DNA of 64,000 nucleotides from Psychroserpens damuponensis (GCF_000826655.1 NZ_JXJO01000017.1:124001-188000), one strand, 5' to 3'. Numbered from the stretch's first letter, positions 34,579 through 44,370 are shown. Notes: generated by a model from the letters alone, not told the origin. Translations and numbers: made by a program.

Positions 34579-36003
34579 TTATTCTTGTGTAATTTTTCTA
34601 ATGCGGTGGTTGCCACCATCTGCTACGTAAATATTGTAATTATCATCTACGATGATGTGACTTGGATATAAAAATTTAGCAACATCTCCAGAACCATCTT
34701 GAAACCCTCCGCCAACAACTCCAGCAAGTGTAGTAACTATACCTGATTTTGATATACGACGTATTAAGTGGTTATGACGATCAACCACATATATATTGCC
34801 CAACTTATCTAATGCAACACCTGATAAAGTACCAAACTTTGCGTCTTCTAGTGCCCCATCAACATAACCGTTTTCAGTACTTCCAGTAACTGTTGTAACA
34901 ACTCCATCTAATGTCACTTTTCGTAAACCATGGAGACCACCACCAGTACCAAATTCAGCAACATACAAAGCATTGTCATTATTAAAAACTAATTGCCCTA
35001 ATAGAGAGGAAAATTTTGCATTGGCACCTACACCGTCCTGATAACCACTTGTACCTCCTGCTATGGTAGTTACCATGTTACTTGGCAACTCAATGCGCTT
35101 TATTTTTTCGTTTTCAGAATCTGTAACATAAAGGTTATGTTGATTGTCAATTGTTATACTATTAAGGAAATTGAATCTCGCATCTGCACCAATACCATCA
35201 ACATCTCCAACAATTCCATTACCTGCTATGGTAGTTACATTTCCACTTGGTGCTACTCTACGAATAGCTCCATTACCAGTGTCTGCTACATAAATAACAT
35301 CGTCTTTATCTATAGTAATACCTGAAGAACCAAAACCGCCTAAAAAACGAAACCTAGCATCTGTACCATCTCCATCTGCAAAGCCACCTTGTTGATTTCC
35401 AGCTAATGTGCTTACTTGACCTAATGGTGTTATTTTTCGAATGCGATTGCTAAAATCCGTCACGAACATATTCCCTTGTGAATCAAATACTATGGAATGA
35501 GGCTCATTAAACTTTGCTATTGCTAAAGCCCCATTTGAATTACCCATAGTTGAACCCGCAAATGTTGATACTTGTACATCCGAAATTTCATATTCAAATT
35601 CAAAGTCTGTATATTCTATACCATCAATGGTTACTAGAATTTCTCCTTTAAATGCTCTTGGTGGTATTTTAAACCTTATTTCGGTATTGGTTACACTAAT
35701 AATTTCTGCATTTATTTCATCTACACTAACGTTAACGTTACCAGTAGTTGTACCAAAACTTACACCAATAAGAGTTACTATAGTGCCTTTTGGTCCATGG
35801 TTTGGGCTATAACTCGTTATTGCTGTGTCGGGTTCTGTAGTGTCATCGTTACTGCTACATGATGCGAAAACAGAAAAGCATACTAGCACAACAACTATAA
35901 TACTACTGGTTTTGTGTTTTAAGGCTTGTTTTTTATTTTTCCATTTTTGATGGAAATTGCCAAATTCTCTGTTTCGGTTCATTTGGGTGTTATATCTTCT
36001 CAT
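34579..36003 (-). CDS. IPT/TIG-NHL beta-propeller lipoprotein (triplet A, first gene)
   Basis: 474 residues if started at the ATG at 36003. A second ATG at 35982 would shorten the unusually long, basic N-terminal region before the hydrophobic stretch IIVVVLVCFSVFASC (lipobox). IPT/TIG domain (GPKGTIVTLIGVSFGTT) and NHL propeller follow, as in its paralogues. The propeller contains extra inserts (for example GGFGSSGITIDKDD). It heads the triplet A operon. A -7 box TATGTTTG lies at 36035-36028 and the 21-bp TGAATCA element at 36156-36129. Confidence 0.78.
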   Translation of the reverse strand: MRRYNTQMNRNREFGNFHQKWKNKKQALKHKTSSIIVVVLVCFSVFASCSSNDDTTEPDTAITSYSPNHGPKGTIVTLIGVSFGTTTGNVNVSVDEINAEIISVTNTEIRFKIPPRAFKGEILVTIDGIEYTDFEFEYEISDVQVSTFAGSTMGNSNGALAIAKFNEPHSIVFDSQGNMFVTDFSNRIRKITPLGQVSTLAGNQQGGFADGDGTDARFRFLGGFGSSGITIDKDDVIYVADTGNGAIRRVAPSGNVTTIAGNGIVGDVDGIGADARFNFLNSITIDNQHNLYVTDSENEKIKRIELPSNMVTTIAGGTSGYQDGVGANAKFSSLLGQLVFNNDNALYVAEFGTGGGLHGLRKVTLDGVVTTVTGSTENGYVDGALEDAKFGTLSGVALDKLGNIYVVDRHNHLIRRISKSGIVTTLAGVVGGGFQDGSGDVAKFLYPSHIIVDDNYNIYVADGGNHRIRKITQE

Positions 36004-36128
36004 AACATATAGTTTAAAATTATGGAGCAAACATAGTCTTAAACTCAGGTGTTAATCATTCACAATTATGTCAAATGCTTTCAATTTTGACACATTTTTA
36101 ATCGCACCTAAAGTTGAGTTTTCAAATT

Positions 36129-36156
36129 TGATTCAAAACCTTTAAAATTTGATTCT
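36129..36156 (-). promoter_or_regulatory. 21-bp TGAATCA element, site 3
   Basis: On the minus strand AGAATCA (36156-36150) and TGAATCA (36135-36129) are 21 bp apart, both followed by AATTT. AAAATTGAAAGC lies at 36088-36077 and the -7 box TATGTTTG at 36035-36028 (94 bp from the proximal copy). It drives triplet A. The divergent beta-helix gene starts 111 bases to the right and might also respond. Confidence 0.65.
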
Positions 36157-36266
36157 TTTTGGGTTTCTAATAGTAAAAACACTTGCTCTTAATCGATAAT
36201 TTTTGCAGTTTAGCACTATAAGATGTAATTTAAAACTCCAAATCTTGATTAAATAACTTCTAAAAT

Positions 36267-37793
36267 ATGCCTACTATGTATTCTACAAAATCCACACTAT
36301 TTTTAGTATTATCATTGTTGTTTTGCCTACAGTCTAATGCTACAGATTATTATGTTTCCAATTCAGGAAATAACGCTAACAATGGCTTAACGCTAGCTAC
36401 TGCTTTTTTAACTTTACAACATGCCTCAAACCTTGTTTCGGCAGGAGACACGGTTTATGTAGTAGATGGCACTTATGCTGGTTTTGATGTTAGAGATGTT
36501 AATGGCACAAGTACAAACCCTATTACCTTTATTGCCATTGGAGATAATGCTATTATTAATCAAAGAGGCCCAATACGAAACGATTGTATTAATATAGAAA
36601 ATTCAGATTATATTATAATTGATGGTTTTAAAGTTAATGATGCTCCTGGTAACGGAAACGGTATTAGAGTAGTTCTGTCTGACTTTTGTATAATTAGAAA
36701 TAATTTTTGTAACAATAATGCTGAACGAGGGATTTTTACTGGTTTTACAGACGATATTATAATTGAACATAACATTTGTGCAAACTCTATTGATGAACAC
36801 GGTATTTATGTATCTAACAGTTCGGACAGGCCTATAATACGTTATAACGAATGTTACGGTAATAATAACATTGGCATTCATATGAATGCTGACCGCTTTT
36901 CTGGTGGAGATGGTATTATTAGTGATGCGCAAATTTATGGAAATATTATTCACGATAATAATTTGGCCGCAGGCATAAATATGGATGGTTTAGAAAACCC
37001 AGAAGTGTACAATAATCTTATCTATAATAATCATTCTGCCCAAGGCATCGCTTTATTTCAAATAGATGGTGCTATTGTTACCAATGGTGCAAAAATTTAT
37101 AACAATACTATTATTGTTCCAAGTGATGGTCGTTGGGGTATTTTGTTACAGGATGGTGCAAATGTGAATACCGAAATATATAATAATATTATAATAAATG
37201 AACACGCTTGGCGAGGCTGTATATCCGCTGAAAGCACAACACAGTTAACCAGTAATTATAATATACTGAATAATAAAATGAGTTATTCTGGTGATGGCTC
37301 GGTAACCAGTTTAAGTGATTGGCAAACACAGGGTTTAGATGCTAATTCACAAATTGCAAACTCACTATCTCAAATTTTTGAGGATAATAATACCAATAAT
37401 TTTCATTTAGCAGAAAATTCACAAGCAATCGACGCAGGAACTAATGCTGTAAACACAGTTGTTATTGACGATTTAGAGAATGAGCCCAGACCTAATGGGT
37501 CAGGTTTTGATATTGGTTCGTATGAATATAATGCCTCTCTATCTATAATTACAGAAGAATATACCTCTTTTTCCATTTTCCCAAATCCAACTTCAAATAA
37601 AATATATTTTGATTCCACATTAAACTTAGAAACTATAGCAACAATAATGCTAACCACAATAAAAGGACAAACTATTAAAAGTTTTGAGCCAAGTCATGTA
37701 TTAAACATCAGTAACCTTTCTTCGGGTTTATACTTACTGCATATTTCCTTGAAGAATAAAAACCATATCACAAAAAAAGTATTAATTAAATAA
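36267..37793 (+). CDS. Right-handed parallel beta-helix protein with T9SS sorting domain
   Basis: 508 residues. Signal peptide ends LQSNAT, then DYYVSNSGNNANNG-x-x-x-ATAFLTLQHA, the start of a DUF1565/pectate-lyase-like beta-helix. The helix rungs (about 90-360) are rich in Asn and Ile (IRNNFCNNNA, IIEHNICANS, IRYNECYGNN), and a T9SS type A domain (SIFPNPTSNKIYF ... KKVLIK) ends the protein. Such folds often bind or cut acidic polysaccharides, though catalytic residues cannot be fixed here. It is first in a plus-strand run with the BP74-like and peptidase genes. Confidence 0.82.
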   Translation: MPTMYSTKSTLFLVLSLLFCLQSNATDYYVSNSGNNANNGLTLATAFLTLQHASNLVSAGDTVYVVDGTYAGFDVRDVNGTSTNPITFIAIGDNAIINQRGPIRNDCINIENSDYIIIDGFKVNDAPGNGNGIRVVLSDFCIIRNNFCNNNAERGIFTGFTDDIIIEHNICANSIDEHGIYVSNSSDRPIIRYNECYGNNNIGIHMNADRFSGGDGIISDAQIYGNIIHDNNLAAGINMDGLENPEVYNNLIYNNHSAQGIALFQIDGAIVTNGAKIYNNTIIVPSDGRWGILLQDGANVNTEIYNNIIINEHAWRGCISAESTTQLTSNYNILNNKMSYSGDGSVTSLSDWQTQGLDANSQIANSLSQIFEDNNTNNFHLAENSQAIDAGTNAVNTVVIDDLENEPRPNGSGFDIGSYEYNASLSIITEEYTSFSIFPNPTSNKIYFDSTLNLETIATIMLTTIKGQTIKSFEPSHVLNISNLSSGLYLLHISLKNKNHITKKVLIK

Positions 37794-37804
37794 AACCTGT
37801 AAAA

Positions 37805-38260
37805 GTGAAAAGAATTTATATCTATATTTTAGCAGTAACAGCCTTATTGGCTTGTAGTAATGAGAAAGATGATAACAAACCTGAAACCGGAATGCGATAT
37901 TTTAAATTTCAAAGTTGTCCAGAAAGTAGTCATGGTAATTGGCAAGACACAAATTTTATAGCTGGAACAAAAAATCCACAAGTTATTCAACAATGTTTAG
38001 ACCAATTAGCTTTAAATAAAAACGATAGACGATTATTTCCATTAGGAAAAATAAAACATGGAAGTGCTGGATATAATTTTAACGAATCGCATGAATTTAA
38101 TTGGCATTTCGATGAAGAATCTTGGGAATTGGTAGAGCATGGAGCTGAGATTTATGATGGTTGTGCCTATTCTGATGTAGAATTAACAAACTTTGTTGAT
38201 GCCGTTGGAAGTTATGGCGGTTGGAGTAATATTATTGTAGAAGAAATAACCGTAGATTAA
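37805..38260 (+). CDS. BP74-like small lipoprotein
   Basis: 151 residues, GTG start 11 bases after the beta-helix gene. Lipobox LLAC (Cys about 17). The body resembles the BP74 N-terminal-like domain: MRYFKFQ, DRRLFPLGKI, GYNFNESHEFNWHFDEESW, EIYDGCAYSDVE. That family has no firm function. The protein should be membrane-anchored. Confidence 0.6.
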   Translation: MKRIYIYILAVTALLACSNEKDDNKPETGMRYFKFQSCPESSHGNWQDTNFIAGTKNPQVIQQCLDQLALNKNDRRLFPLGKIKHGSAGYNFNESHEFNWHFDEESWELVEHGAEIYDGCAYSDVELTNFVDAVGSYGGWSNIIVEEITVD

Positions 38261-38300
38261 ATCTAATAAGCTCTCAAAAATTAATTAATCAAAAAAAAAT

Positions 38301-39275
38301 ATGAAGCCTCTATTTTTAATGATTTTTGCCTTTCAAATATTTAGTTGTCAGGCTCAAAAGCAAGAATTACTAATTGATAAAACACTAATTTCTGATTTAT
38401 CAAACACACCTATTTATTCGAATTTAACAGAAACCATAAATGATAAAATAGTTTGGAAAGAAGCTTACAAATACATTGACAGTATTGAAATTTATAAAAT
38501 AACTTATATGAGTGATGGTTTAAAAATTAATGGATTACTGGTTAAGCCAAAACAACTAGGCAACTTTCCTTGTGTCATTTTCAATAGAGGTGGCAACAGG
38601 GATTTTGGTGCATTAAAAATAGCACATGGCGTAATACCAATGGGCCAAATTGCCAAAGAAGGTTATGTTGTAATTGCCAGTCAGTATCGTGGAAATGGCG
38701 GTAGTGAAGGGCAAGAAGAATTTGGTGGAACAGATGTAAACGATGTTACAATTTTACCAAAAGTTCTAGAAGAAATAGAAGAAGCTAATACAGACAAAAT
38801 AGGAATGTATGGCTGGAGCAGAGGAGGCATGATGACTTACATTGCTTTAACAAAAACTAATAAAATTAAAACTGCCGTTGTTGGTGGTGCAATCTCAGAT
38901 AGTTTTAAAACCATAGCTGAGAGACCAGAAATGGAAACACAAGTGATTGCGGAATTAGTTCCTGATTATAACATAAAAAAAGAAGAAGCTTTAACAAAGC
39001 GTTCTGCGGTAAAATGGGCAAATAAGTTTCCAAAAAATGTTCCAATTCTTATGCTACATGGCAATGCTGATTGGCGCGTAAAATCTGAGCATAGTCTAAA
39101 AATGGCATTAGCGTTTGAGAAATACAGAGTTCCGTACAAGTTAGTGATTTTTGAAGGAGGAGACCATGGTATTTCTGAACATAAAACTGAAGTTAATACA
39201 CAAATCATATCCTGGTTTAATAAGTATTTAAAAAATGATACTCCGCTTCCTGACATGAAATATCATGGAAGGTAA
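38301..39275 (+). CDS. Prolyl-oligopeptidase-family serine hydrolase
   Basis: 324 residues with a signal or lipoprotein leader (IFSCQAQ, Cys about 15). An alpha/beta-hydrolase of the S9/dienelactone-hydrolase type with nucleophile elbow GWSRGG (Ser about 174), Asp in HGNADWRVK (about 255) and His in GGDHGISEH (about 292). It likely cuts short peptides or esters outside the cytoplasm. There is no N-terminal propeller as in full prolyl oligopeptidases. Confidence 0.82.
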   Translation: MKPLFLMIFAFQIFSCQAQKQELLIDKTLISDLSNTPIYSNLTETINDKIVWKEAYKYIDSIEIYKITYMSDGLKINGLLVKPKQLGNFPCVIFNRGGNRDFGALKIAHGVIPMGQIAKEGYVVIASQYRGNGGSEGQEEFGGTDVNDVTILPKVLEEIEEANTDKIGMYGWSRGGMMTYIALTKTNKIKTAVVGGAISDSFKTIAERPEMETQVIAELVPDYNIKKEEALTKRSAVKWANKFPKNVPILMLHGNADWRVKSEHSLKMALAFEKYRVPYKLVIFEGGDHGISEHKTEVNTQIISWFNKYLKNDTPLPDMKYHGR

Positions 39276-39295
39276 ACAAAATTGTATAACTAAAC

Positions 39296-40210
39296 CTAGT
39301 TTAATGCAGGGCTAGTCATTAAGCTATTTCTTCCCTGATGGTTGATGAGAACATAATGAATTCTTGCCGCTTGGTCATACGTAAAAATATTCATGACATC
39401 GTCATCACTATAATTCATATAATTACCAATCATTATGTTATCCCCAGCACAACCTATAAATGAAGTCCTTCCAAAAACCACATTATCAACAGCTGGAGTA
39501 TCATTACAATAGTCGTTAAACTCACAATCTCCTCCTCCCCATGTATGAAGCAACCCTAGATAATGCCCCATCTCGTGTGTGAGTGTTCGTCCATATTTAG
39601 CATGACAATTAATGTTAGATTCACCAAAATGAATCCAGTTTATTAATATGCCTTCAGCATCCCCTTGTTTTGGTAAAACTAATAATTCTGTTCCTGGTAA
39701 ATCAGTTATTGGGCCTGTGGAATGTCCTAGAACTAAACATTCACTTTCTTGTGATAATGGTGTAATCCAAATATTAATGTATTCACTTGGATTCCAATAT
39801 GCATATTGAGCATAATGATTTTGATTGTAACCAATATTCTCTACACTATGTTTTGATGCATCAATTCTATTAATTCCATTAATAGGGTTGGACTCTGGAT
39901 CTGTTTTAGCTAACACAAATTCAACTTTTACATCTGCACCATCAGGGTGATTGTTATAACCCTTTGTCTCTTCTTTTTTCCTGAAATCTTCATTTAATAT
40001 TTCAACTTGCCTTAAAATCCTATTTACTGATAAGTTAGAACCAACTCCAATTTCTTCTCCATTATGAATAACATGGATTACAACAGGCAGTTTTACTACA
40101 TCAATTCCTGGTTTTGGTATTTTTACAGGAATAGGTGTATCATCATCACTACAAGCAAAAACAATAAAGCTGAATATGCTTATCAAAAAATATTTTAAAA
40201 GGTATTTCAT
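39296..40210 (-). CDS. M43 (pappalysin-like) zinc metalloprotease, lipoprotein
   Basis: 304 residues. Lipobox FIVFAC (Cys about 20), then a catalytic domain (about 45-300) with the extended zinc motif HEMGHYLGLLHTW and the following WGGGDCEFNDYCNDTPAV that carries Cys pairs and calcium-type turns, plus a downstream Met-turn (NYMNYSDDDVMN). It belongs to the M43/ulilysin-like metzincins, here anchored by lipid. It ends 20 bases from the convergent peptidase gene. Confidence 0.85.
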   Translation of the reverse strand: MKYLLKYFLISIFSFIVFACSDDDTPIPVKIPKPGIDVVKLPVVIHVIHNGEEIGVGSNLSVNRILRQVEILNEDFRKKEETKGYNNHPDGADVKVEFVLAKTDPESNPINGINRIDASKHSVENIGYNQNHYAQYAYWNPSEYINIWITPLSQESECLVLGHSTGPITDLPGTELLVLPKQGDAEGILINWIHFGESNINCHAKYGRTLTHEMGHYLGLLHTWGGGDCEFNDYCNDTPAVDNVVFGRTSFIGCAGDNIMIGNYMNYSDDDVMNIFTYDQAARIHYVLINHQGRNSLMTSPALN

Positions 40211-40262
40211 GTAATTGATTTTTTATCAAACTTTATTGCTGGATGTTTATACAGTTGAAACT

Positions 40263-40805
40263 CTATTCAGTTTTGTTTCTCCATTCCTGTTGTAACAACT
40301 CATATATAATATCATCCACCCATTCTCCTTTAAAATAAATACTTTTTTCAAAATGAGCTTCTTTTCTAAATCCCAGCCTTTCGAGAAGTTTAATTGAGGG
40401 GATGTTCCTCGGGTCTACAGAGGCGAAAATACGATACTTGTTTAAATCAATAAATATGTAATTAATAATACATTTTAAGGCTTCTGTAGCATATCCTTTA
40501 CCTTGAAAATCTTTATTTAACGTATAACCAATTTCTACTTGTTTGTCATCATTTTCTATAAAATGAAGACCAATATCACCAATAAGCTTACAGGAAGATT
40601 TTTCAATTAGGCCAAATTGAAACCAAGTGTTTGGTTGATTTGGGACTGTTGGCTTGTTTTTAATGTAAGCTTCTACTTCTTTTAAGCTTTTAGGAATCCA
40701 ATCTTGATATATATTGGCAATAGCGTTAGACCGATACTTAAAAAACGCTTCCTTATCACTACTTTTTATTGTTCTTAACTCCAGTCTTTTGGTAGATAAA
40801 AGCAT
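40263..40805 (-). CDS. GNAT N-acetyltransferase (RimJ/RimL-like)
   Basis: 180 residues from the ATG at 40805; the in-frame TTG at 40829 would overlap the map gene and is less likely. RimJ-like start LLSTKRLELRTIKSSD, acetyl-CoA loop YTLNKDFQGKGYATEAL, and NIPSIKLLERLGFRKEAHFE. It transfers acetyl groups to a protein N-terminus or small amine. Substrate unknown. Confidence 0.82.
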   Translation of the reverse strand: MLLSTKRLELRTIKSSDKEAFFKYRSNAIANIYQDWIPKSLKEVEAYIKNKPTVPNQPNTWFQFGLIEKSSCKLIGDIGLHFIENDDKQVEIGYTLNKDFQGKGYATEALKCIINYIFIDLNKYRIFASVDPRNIPSIKLLERLGFRKEAHFEKSIYFKGEWVDDIIYELLQQEWRNKTE

Positions 40806-40819
40806 AACTGTGCTGTTTA

Positions 40820-41584
40820 TTAGTTCCAAATTTCGTTAGATGCCGTTAAAATTATTGGCAAATTATTGGTAACCAATATAGTGTGCTCATGTTGAGAAAC
40901 AAAGCCACCTTTGTTACCAACTAATGTCCAACCGTCATTTAATTCTATGGCTTGGGTAGATTTTGTGGAAATAAAAGTTTCGATTGCAACTGTTGTGTTT
41001 TTTTTGAATCTGTTTGTATTGCTTTTAACTCTATAGTTCAAAATGTTTTCTGGTTCTTCGTGTAGGCTTCTGCCAACACCATGTCCTGCTAGATTTTTAA
41101 TAACCTTATAGTTCCTTTTTTTTGCTTCGGTCTCTATTAAATACCCAATATCTGAAATTCGTACACCTCCTTTTATATGGCTAATTGCTTTACTCAAAAT
41201 TTGCTTTGAAGCACCCACTAATGGGTTATGATTATATATGTCCTTTCCAAGTATAAAAGAGCCTCCATTGTCCGACCAAAACCCATTCAATTCAGCTGAC
41301 ACATCAATATTAATCAAATCACCTTCCTTTAATATTGTACCCGTGGATGGTATGCCGTGGGCAATTTCGCTATTAATACTTATACATGAATACCCTGGAA
41401 AACCGTAGGTAGCATAAGGTGCAGATTTAGCTCCATAACTTTCTAAAATAGCTCCACCAAAGTCATCAAGTTCTTTTGTAGACATTCCAACTTTGGCATA
41501 TTCTCGCATTTTTTTCAATGTTAAGCCAACTATATTGCTAATTTTTTTTATGCCCTCTAATTCTGCTTCAGTTGTTATTGACAT
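40820..41584 (-). CDS. map: Type I methionine aminopeptidase
   Basis: 254 residues of the creatinase/methionine-aminopeptidase fold. The five metal ligands are visible: Asp in INIDVSAELNGFWSDNG (two Asp), His in GHGVGR, Glu in VAIETF, and Glu in SQHEHTI. It removes initiator Met from new proteins. As cargo on a conjugative element it is probably an extra copy, and its sequence differs in several usual spots (for example an Asn-Gly-Gly after the second Asp). Part of a long minus-strand gene run. Confidence 0.87.
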   Translation of the reverse strand: MSITTEAELEGIKKISNIVGLTLKKMREYAKVGMSTKELDDFGGAILESYGAKSAPYATYGFPGYSCISINSEIAHGIPSTGTILKEGDLINIDVSAELNGFWSDNGGSFILGKDIYNHNPLVGASKQILSKAISHIKGGVRISDIGYLIETEAKKRNYKVIKNLAGHGVGRSLHEEPENILNYRVKSNTNRFKKNTTVAIETFISTKSTQAIELNDGWTLVGNKGGFVSQHEHTILVTNNLPIILTASNEIWN

Positions 41585-41651
41585 TATACCTCTTTTATAT
41601 TATTATGTGTATGGTTTGTTTAGCTGCTAAAAATAAATTTCGCATAATATT

Positions 41652-43145
41652 TTATTTTATAAAAACATGGCCATTATAAACAGCAGCCATAGTTCCCTTG
41701 GTGTTAGAAATAAAAAGGATATCTCTTCCACTTCCATTTCTAAATTCTATTCTTATTGAATCATCATTAGTGGATGGACTCGCAATAGCTTCACTAATCC
41801 CTAGTCTGACTTTAATTTTTTCGTTATCTAAAGATATTATTAGGTTGCCAATGTGCTCATTTTTATATTCGCCTTCATAGTTTTTAAAATCATGAATTAA
41901 AGTCCATTTACGTTTAGCCCTAATTTCCCTGTCTCTCTTATAAGAATTCTGTATTTGAGATACTCTTTTTTCAACTTCATTAACTTGATTTGTATAGTCA
42001 TAAGTATTTATTATTTCACCTAACATTAAGTCATAAATAAAAGAAGCTATTAAGTTTGATATATTATCTCCAAAATGATTTTCATTACTTAAAACGGAAA
42101 TCCCAATGTTTTCGCTTGGAAGAAAGGAAAGATGTGAAAAATAACCATCAAAACCTCCAAAATGATAATACGCTTTTTTATTATTATATTCCCCAATATT
42201 CCATCCCAATCCATATCCTTCAGGAATGAAAGTGTCTTTTCTTCCTTTGTTTTCCACAAGCGGTAAAAGTGTTTTAGAAATTACGGACTTATCAAACACG
42301 TTTTTATTATTGACTTTGCCTTTGTTTAAATATAATAAAAGAAATTTTTGCATGTCCTCAATTGAAGAAATCATCCCGCCTGCTGCTTGAAAGGTGTCAT
42401 CATTTTTTTGAGTAAGCACTTTTTTAGGCAATCTATCATCATTAATAGCAGCATACGGCATCGCAAGGTTCCAATCTTTCTTTTTTGCAGTTGTAAGATT
42501 AGCACTAGTACGATTCATACTTAAAGGAATAAATATTTCCTTTTCGAGTAGGTTTTTCCAAGAAAGTCCAAACTCTTCATGTAGTATTAAATCAAATACA
42601 TTATACCCGAAATTGTCATAACGAAACCTTTTATTATTGTATAATGATTTTGTTTTGTCTTCTAAGAGTTTTGTCATTGAAGCATAATCGTATTCTCCTA
42701 TGCTTGCAAATTTCCAAGTAAGCATATCATTTTTAATTCCACTAGTGTGCGACAATAAATCTTTAATCGAAATATTTTCAAATAAGGACTTATCCTTGAA
42801 GTCTTTAATGGGTTTAAAATTAACAATTGGGGCATTTAGGTCAATAACACCATCTGATTCTAGTTTTGCAGCGAGTAAACCAACAAATGATTTGGTAACT
42901 GATGCAATGTAGTAAGATGTTTCATTAGTAGCCTTAACTTTATTTTCTAGGTTAGATAAACCATACGTTTTAGTAAAAAAAGGCTTTCCGTCTTTTACTA
43001 CAGTAATTGCTAAACTTGGTATCTCCTTAAATTTTTGAAGTGTACTTGTTATAAAGCTATCTATTTGCTTCTCTTGTGTGTTTTGCCCATAAATATTGAA
43101 ACTAAAAAGAGCAATTAAGATTAAGTGAAAGGTAATTTGTTTCAT
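41652..43145 (-). CDS. Serine beta-lactamase-fold hydrolase (class C / DD-peptidase-like)
   Basis: 497 residues. Signal peptide (ending NIYGQ). Penicillin-binding-protein fold with S-x-x-K as SVTK (about 84), Y-x-N as YDNF (about 178) and an HFGG motif in place of K-T-G (about 322). An extra C-terminal beta domain (about 390-497) follows, as in many Bacteroidetes serine hydrolases. It may act on peptides or esters. True beta-lactam resistance is not indicated. Confidence 0.82.
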   Translation of the reverse strand: MKQITFHLILIALFSFNIYGQNTQEKQIDSFITSTLQKFKEIPSLAITVVKDGKPFFTKTYGLSNLENKVKATNETSYYIASVTKSFVGLLAAKLESDGVIDLNAPIVNFKPIKDFKDKSLFENISIKDLLSHTSGIKNDMLTWKFASIGEYDYASMTKLLEDKTKSLYNNKRFRYDNFGYNVFDLILHEEFGLSWKNLLEKEIFIPLSMNRTSANLTTAKKKDWNLAMPYAAINDDRLPKKVLTQKNDDTFQAAGGMISSIEDMQKFLLLYLNKGKVNNKNVFDKSVISKTLLPLVENKGRKDTFIPEGYGLGWNIGEYNNKKAYYHFGGFDGYFSHLSFLPSENIGISVLSNENHFGDNISNLIASFIYDLMLGEIINTYDYTNQVNEVEKRVSQIQNSYKRDREIRAKRKWTLIHDFKNYEGEYKNEHIGNLIISLDNEKIKVRLGISEAIASPSTNDDSIRIEFRNGSGRDILFISNTKGTMAAVYNGHVFIK

Positions 43146-43186
43146 GATGTGATTGTTTTTAAATTGATGAAAGTTGTTAATGATTA

Positions 43187-43627
43187 TTATCTTATTGATT
43201 TAATAGTACTAACATATGTATAGATTATACAACCTAAACAAAAGTTAAATACCGAGTCTAATATTGCTAAAAATGCCCAAAAACCTGTTATTATAAATGA
43301 AGCGGACTCAAAATTCAGGTAGAATAATACAACAGAAGCTACACCACACAACATGCCCAAACGTGATGCAAAAACCTTTTTTGCCAAATCAATATATACA
43401 GGACTGGTCTTAGCCCTATTAATAATAAAAGTAGCCAGCCATTTTATAGGACTGTATTTTACATTTAACCAAGCTCTAACTAAGGTGTCAGTAGTAGCGA
43501 CTAAAATATATATTGGATTTTTAGTATATATAAAAGTAAGCATCAACACTACAGAAAAAAACATGGTTACTCGACTTACATTGTTATCAATTTTCTCTTT
43601 TGAAATAGGGCAAATAATAGTATTCAT
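43187..43627 (-). CDS. DUF4395-type membrane protein
   Basis: 146 residues with about four hydrophobic helices. The N-terminal CPISKEKIDNNVSR and central TLVRAWLNVKYSPIKWLA are typical of DUF4395. Function unknown. Same operon as the DUF3667 gene 14 bases upstream. Confidence 0.68.
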   Translation of the reverse strand: MNTIICPISKEKIDNNVSRVTMFFSVVLMLTFIYTKNPIYILVATTDTLVRAWLNVKYSPIKWLATFIINRAKTSPVYIDLAKKVFASRLGMLCGVASVVLFYLNFESASFIITGFWAFLAILDSVFNFCLGCIIYTYVSTIKSIR

Positions 43628-43641
43628 TTTTTGTTGAGTTT

Positions 43642-44370
43642 TTATATTAAATTATACAATTCTCGTAATAACACAATTGATAAAACTGAAAAAACAAGAC
43701 TTGTAATAAACCATGCAATAGTTCTAATAAGAAGTAATAACTTTTGACTATAATTTTTGGAATGAAGACTATATATTAAGCCAATGAGATAAGCAAAAAT
43801 TAAAAGTACTACGAAAACTGTAACCTGCTCCTGTATATTAGGAAACAATAGAAATAGAATTTTATAAATGAGTAAATAAAACAAAGCATGACCAGTAAAA
43901 TATGTTAGAATTATAATGTATTCCCAAATATTATATGGTGTTCTTTTACGATAATAGAGTTTAGCAAAAAAACTAAAAAAGGGTGTTGAAAAAACAAAAA
44001 GTAGCCAGAATGGTGTTTCTGAATTAATTCGGTTTAAATCCTCACTAATCAATGCCTTATCATAATTTATTTGTAAGCCAACTTTTTTTAATAACACAAT
44101 AGCGGTCGCCATCACAATTAGATAGGAATAAGGCGAAAATAGCTTAACCCGTTTTCCTTTAATATAACCAACTGCAACTTGTATAGGATGGTATGTTAGT
44201 GCCCTAATTGTAAAGAGTATACCCTTATCAATCGAGAATATTCCATTAGAAATTTCGTGTATAAAATATTTCAAGTCAATATAATTTGTGTTAGCCTTTT
44301 GCCCACAATTATAACAATAGTTACCTGTAAAATTTTCATCACAGTTTTTACAACATATTTTTTTTGACAT
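43642..44370 (-). CDS. DUF3667 membrane protein with zinc-ribbon N-terminus
   Basis: 242 residues. The N-terminal zinc ribbon CCKNCDENFTGNYCYNCGQK is followed by the DUF3667 signature (FIHEISNGIFSIDKGILFTI, YIKGKRVKLFSPYSYL) and four or five membrane helices. The family is common in Bacteroidetes and uncharacterised. Confidence 0.8.
   Translation of the reverse strand: MSKKICCKNCDENFTGNYCYNCGQKANTNYIDLKYFIHEISNGIFSIDKGILFTIRALTYHPIQVAVGYIKGKRVKLFSPYSYLIVMATAIVLLKKVGLQINYDKALISEDLNRINSETPFWLLFVFSTPFFSFFAKLYYRKRTPYNIWEYIIILTYFTGHALFYLLIYKILFLLFPNIQEQVTVFVVLLIFAYLIGLIYSLHSKNYSQKLLLLIRTIAWFITSLVFSVLSIVLLRELYNLI

Noticed and set aside
34253-34630. Long plus-strand frames opposite the NHL genes (also near 33898, 47436, 50000)
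   Set aside because: They arise from the repeated codon pattern of the propeller genes on the other strand and have no start signals or domain features.
36603-36953. 116-codon minus-strand frame inside the beta-helix gene
   Set aside because: It is a shadow of Asn/Ile-rich repeats; low-complexity product without features.
41652-43145. Calling the serine hydrolase an antibiotic-resistance beta-lactamase
   Set aside because: The third motif is HFGG and the protein has an added C-terminal domain, as in many non-resistance hydrolases.
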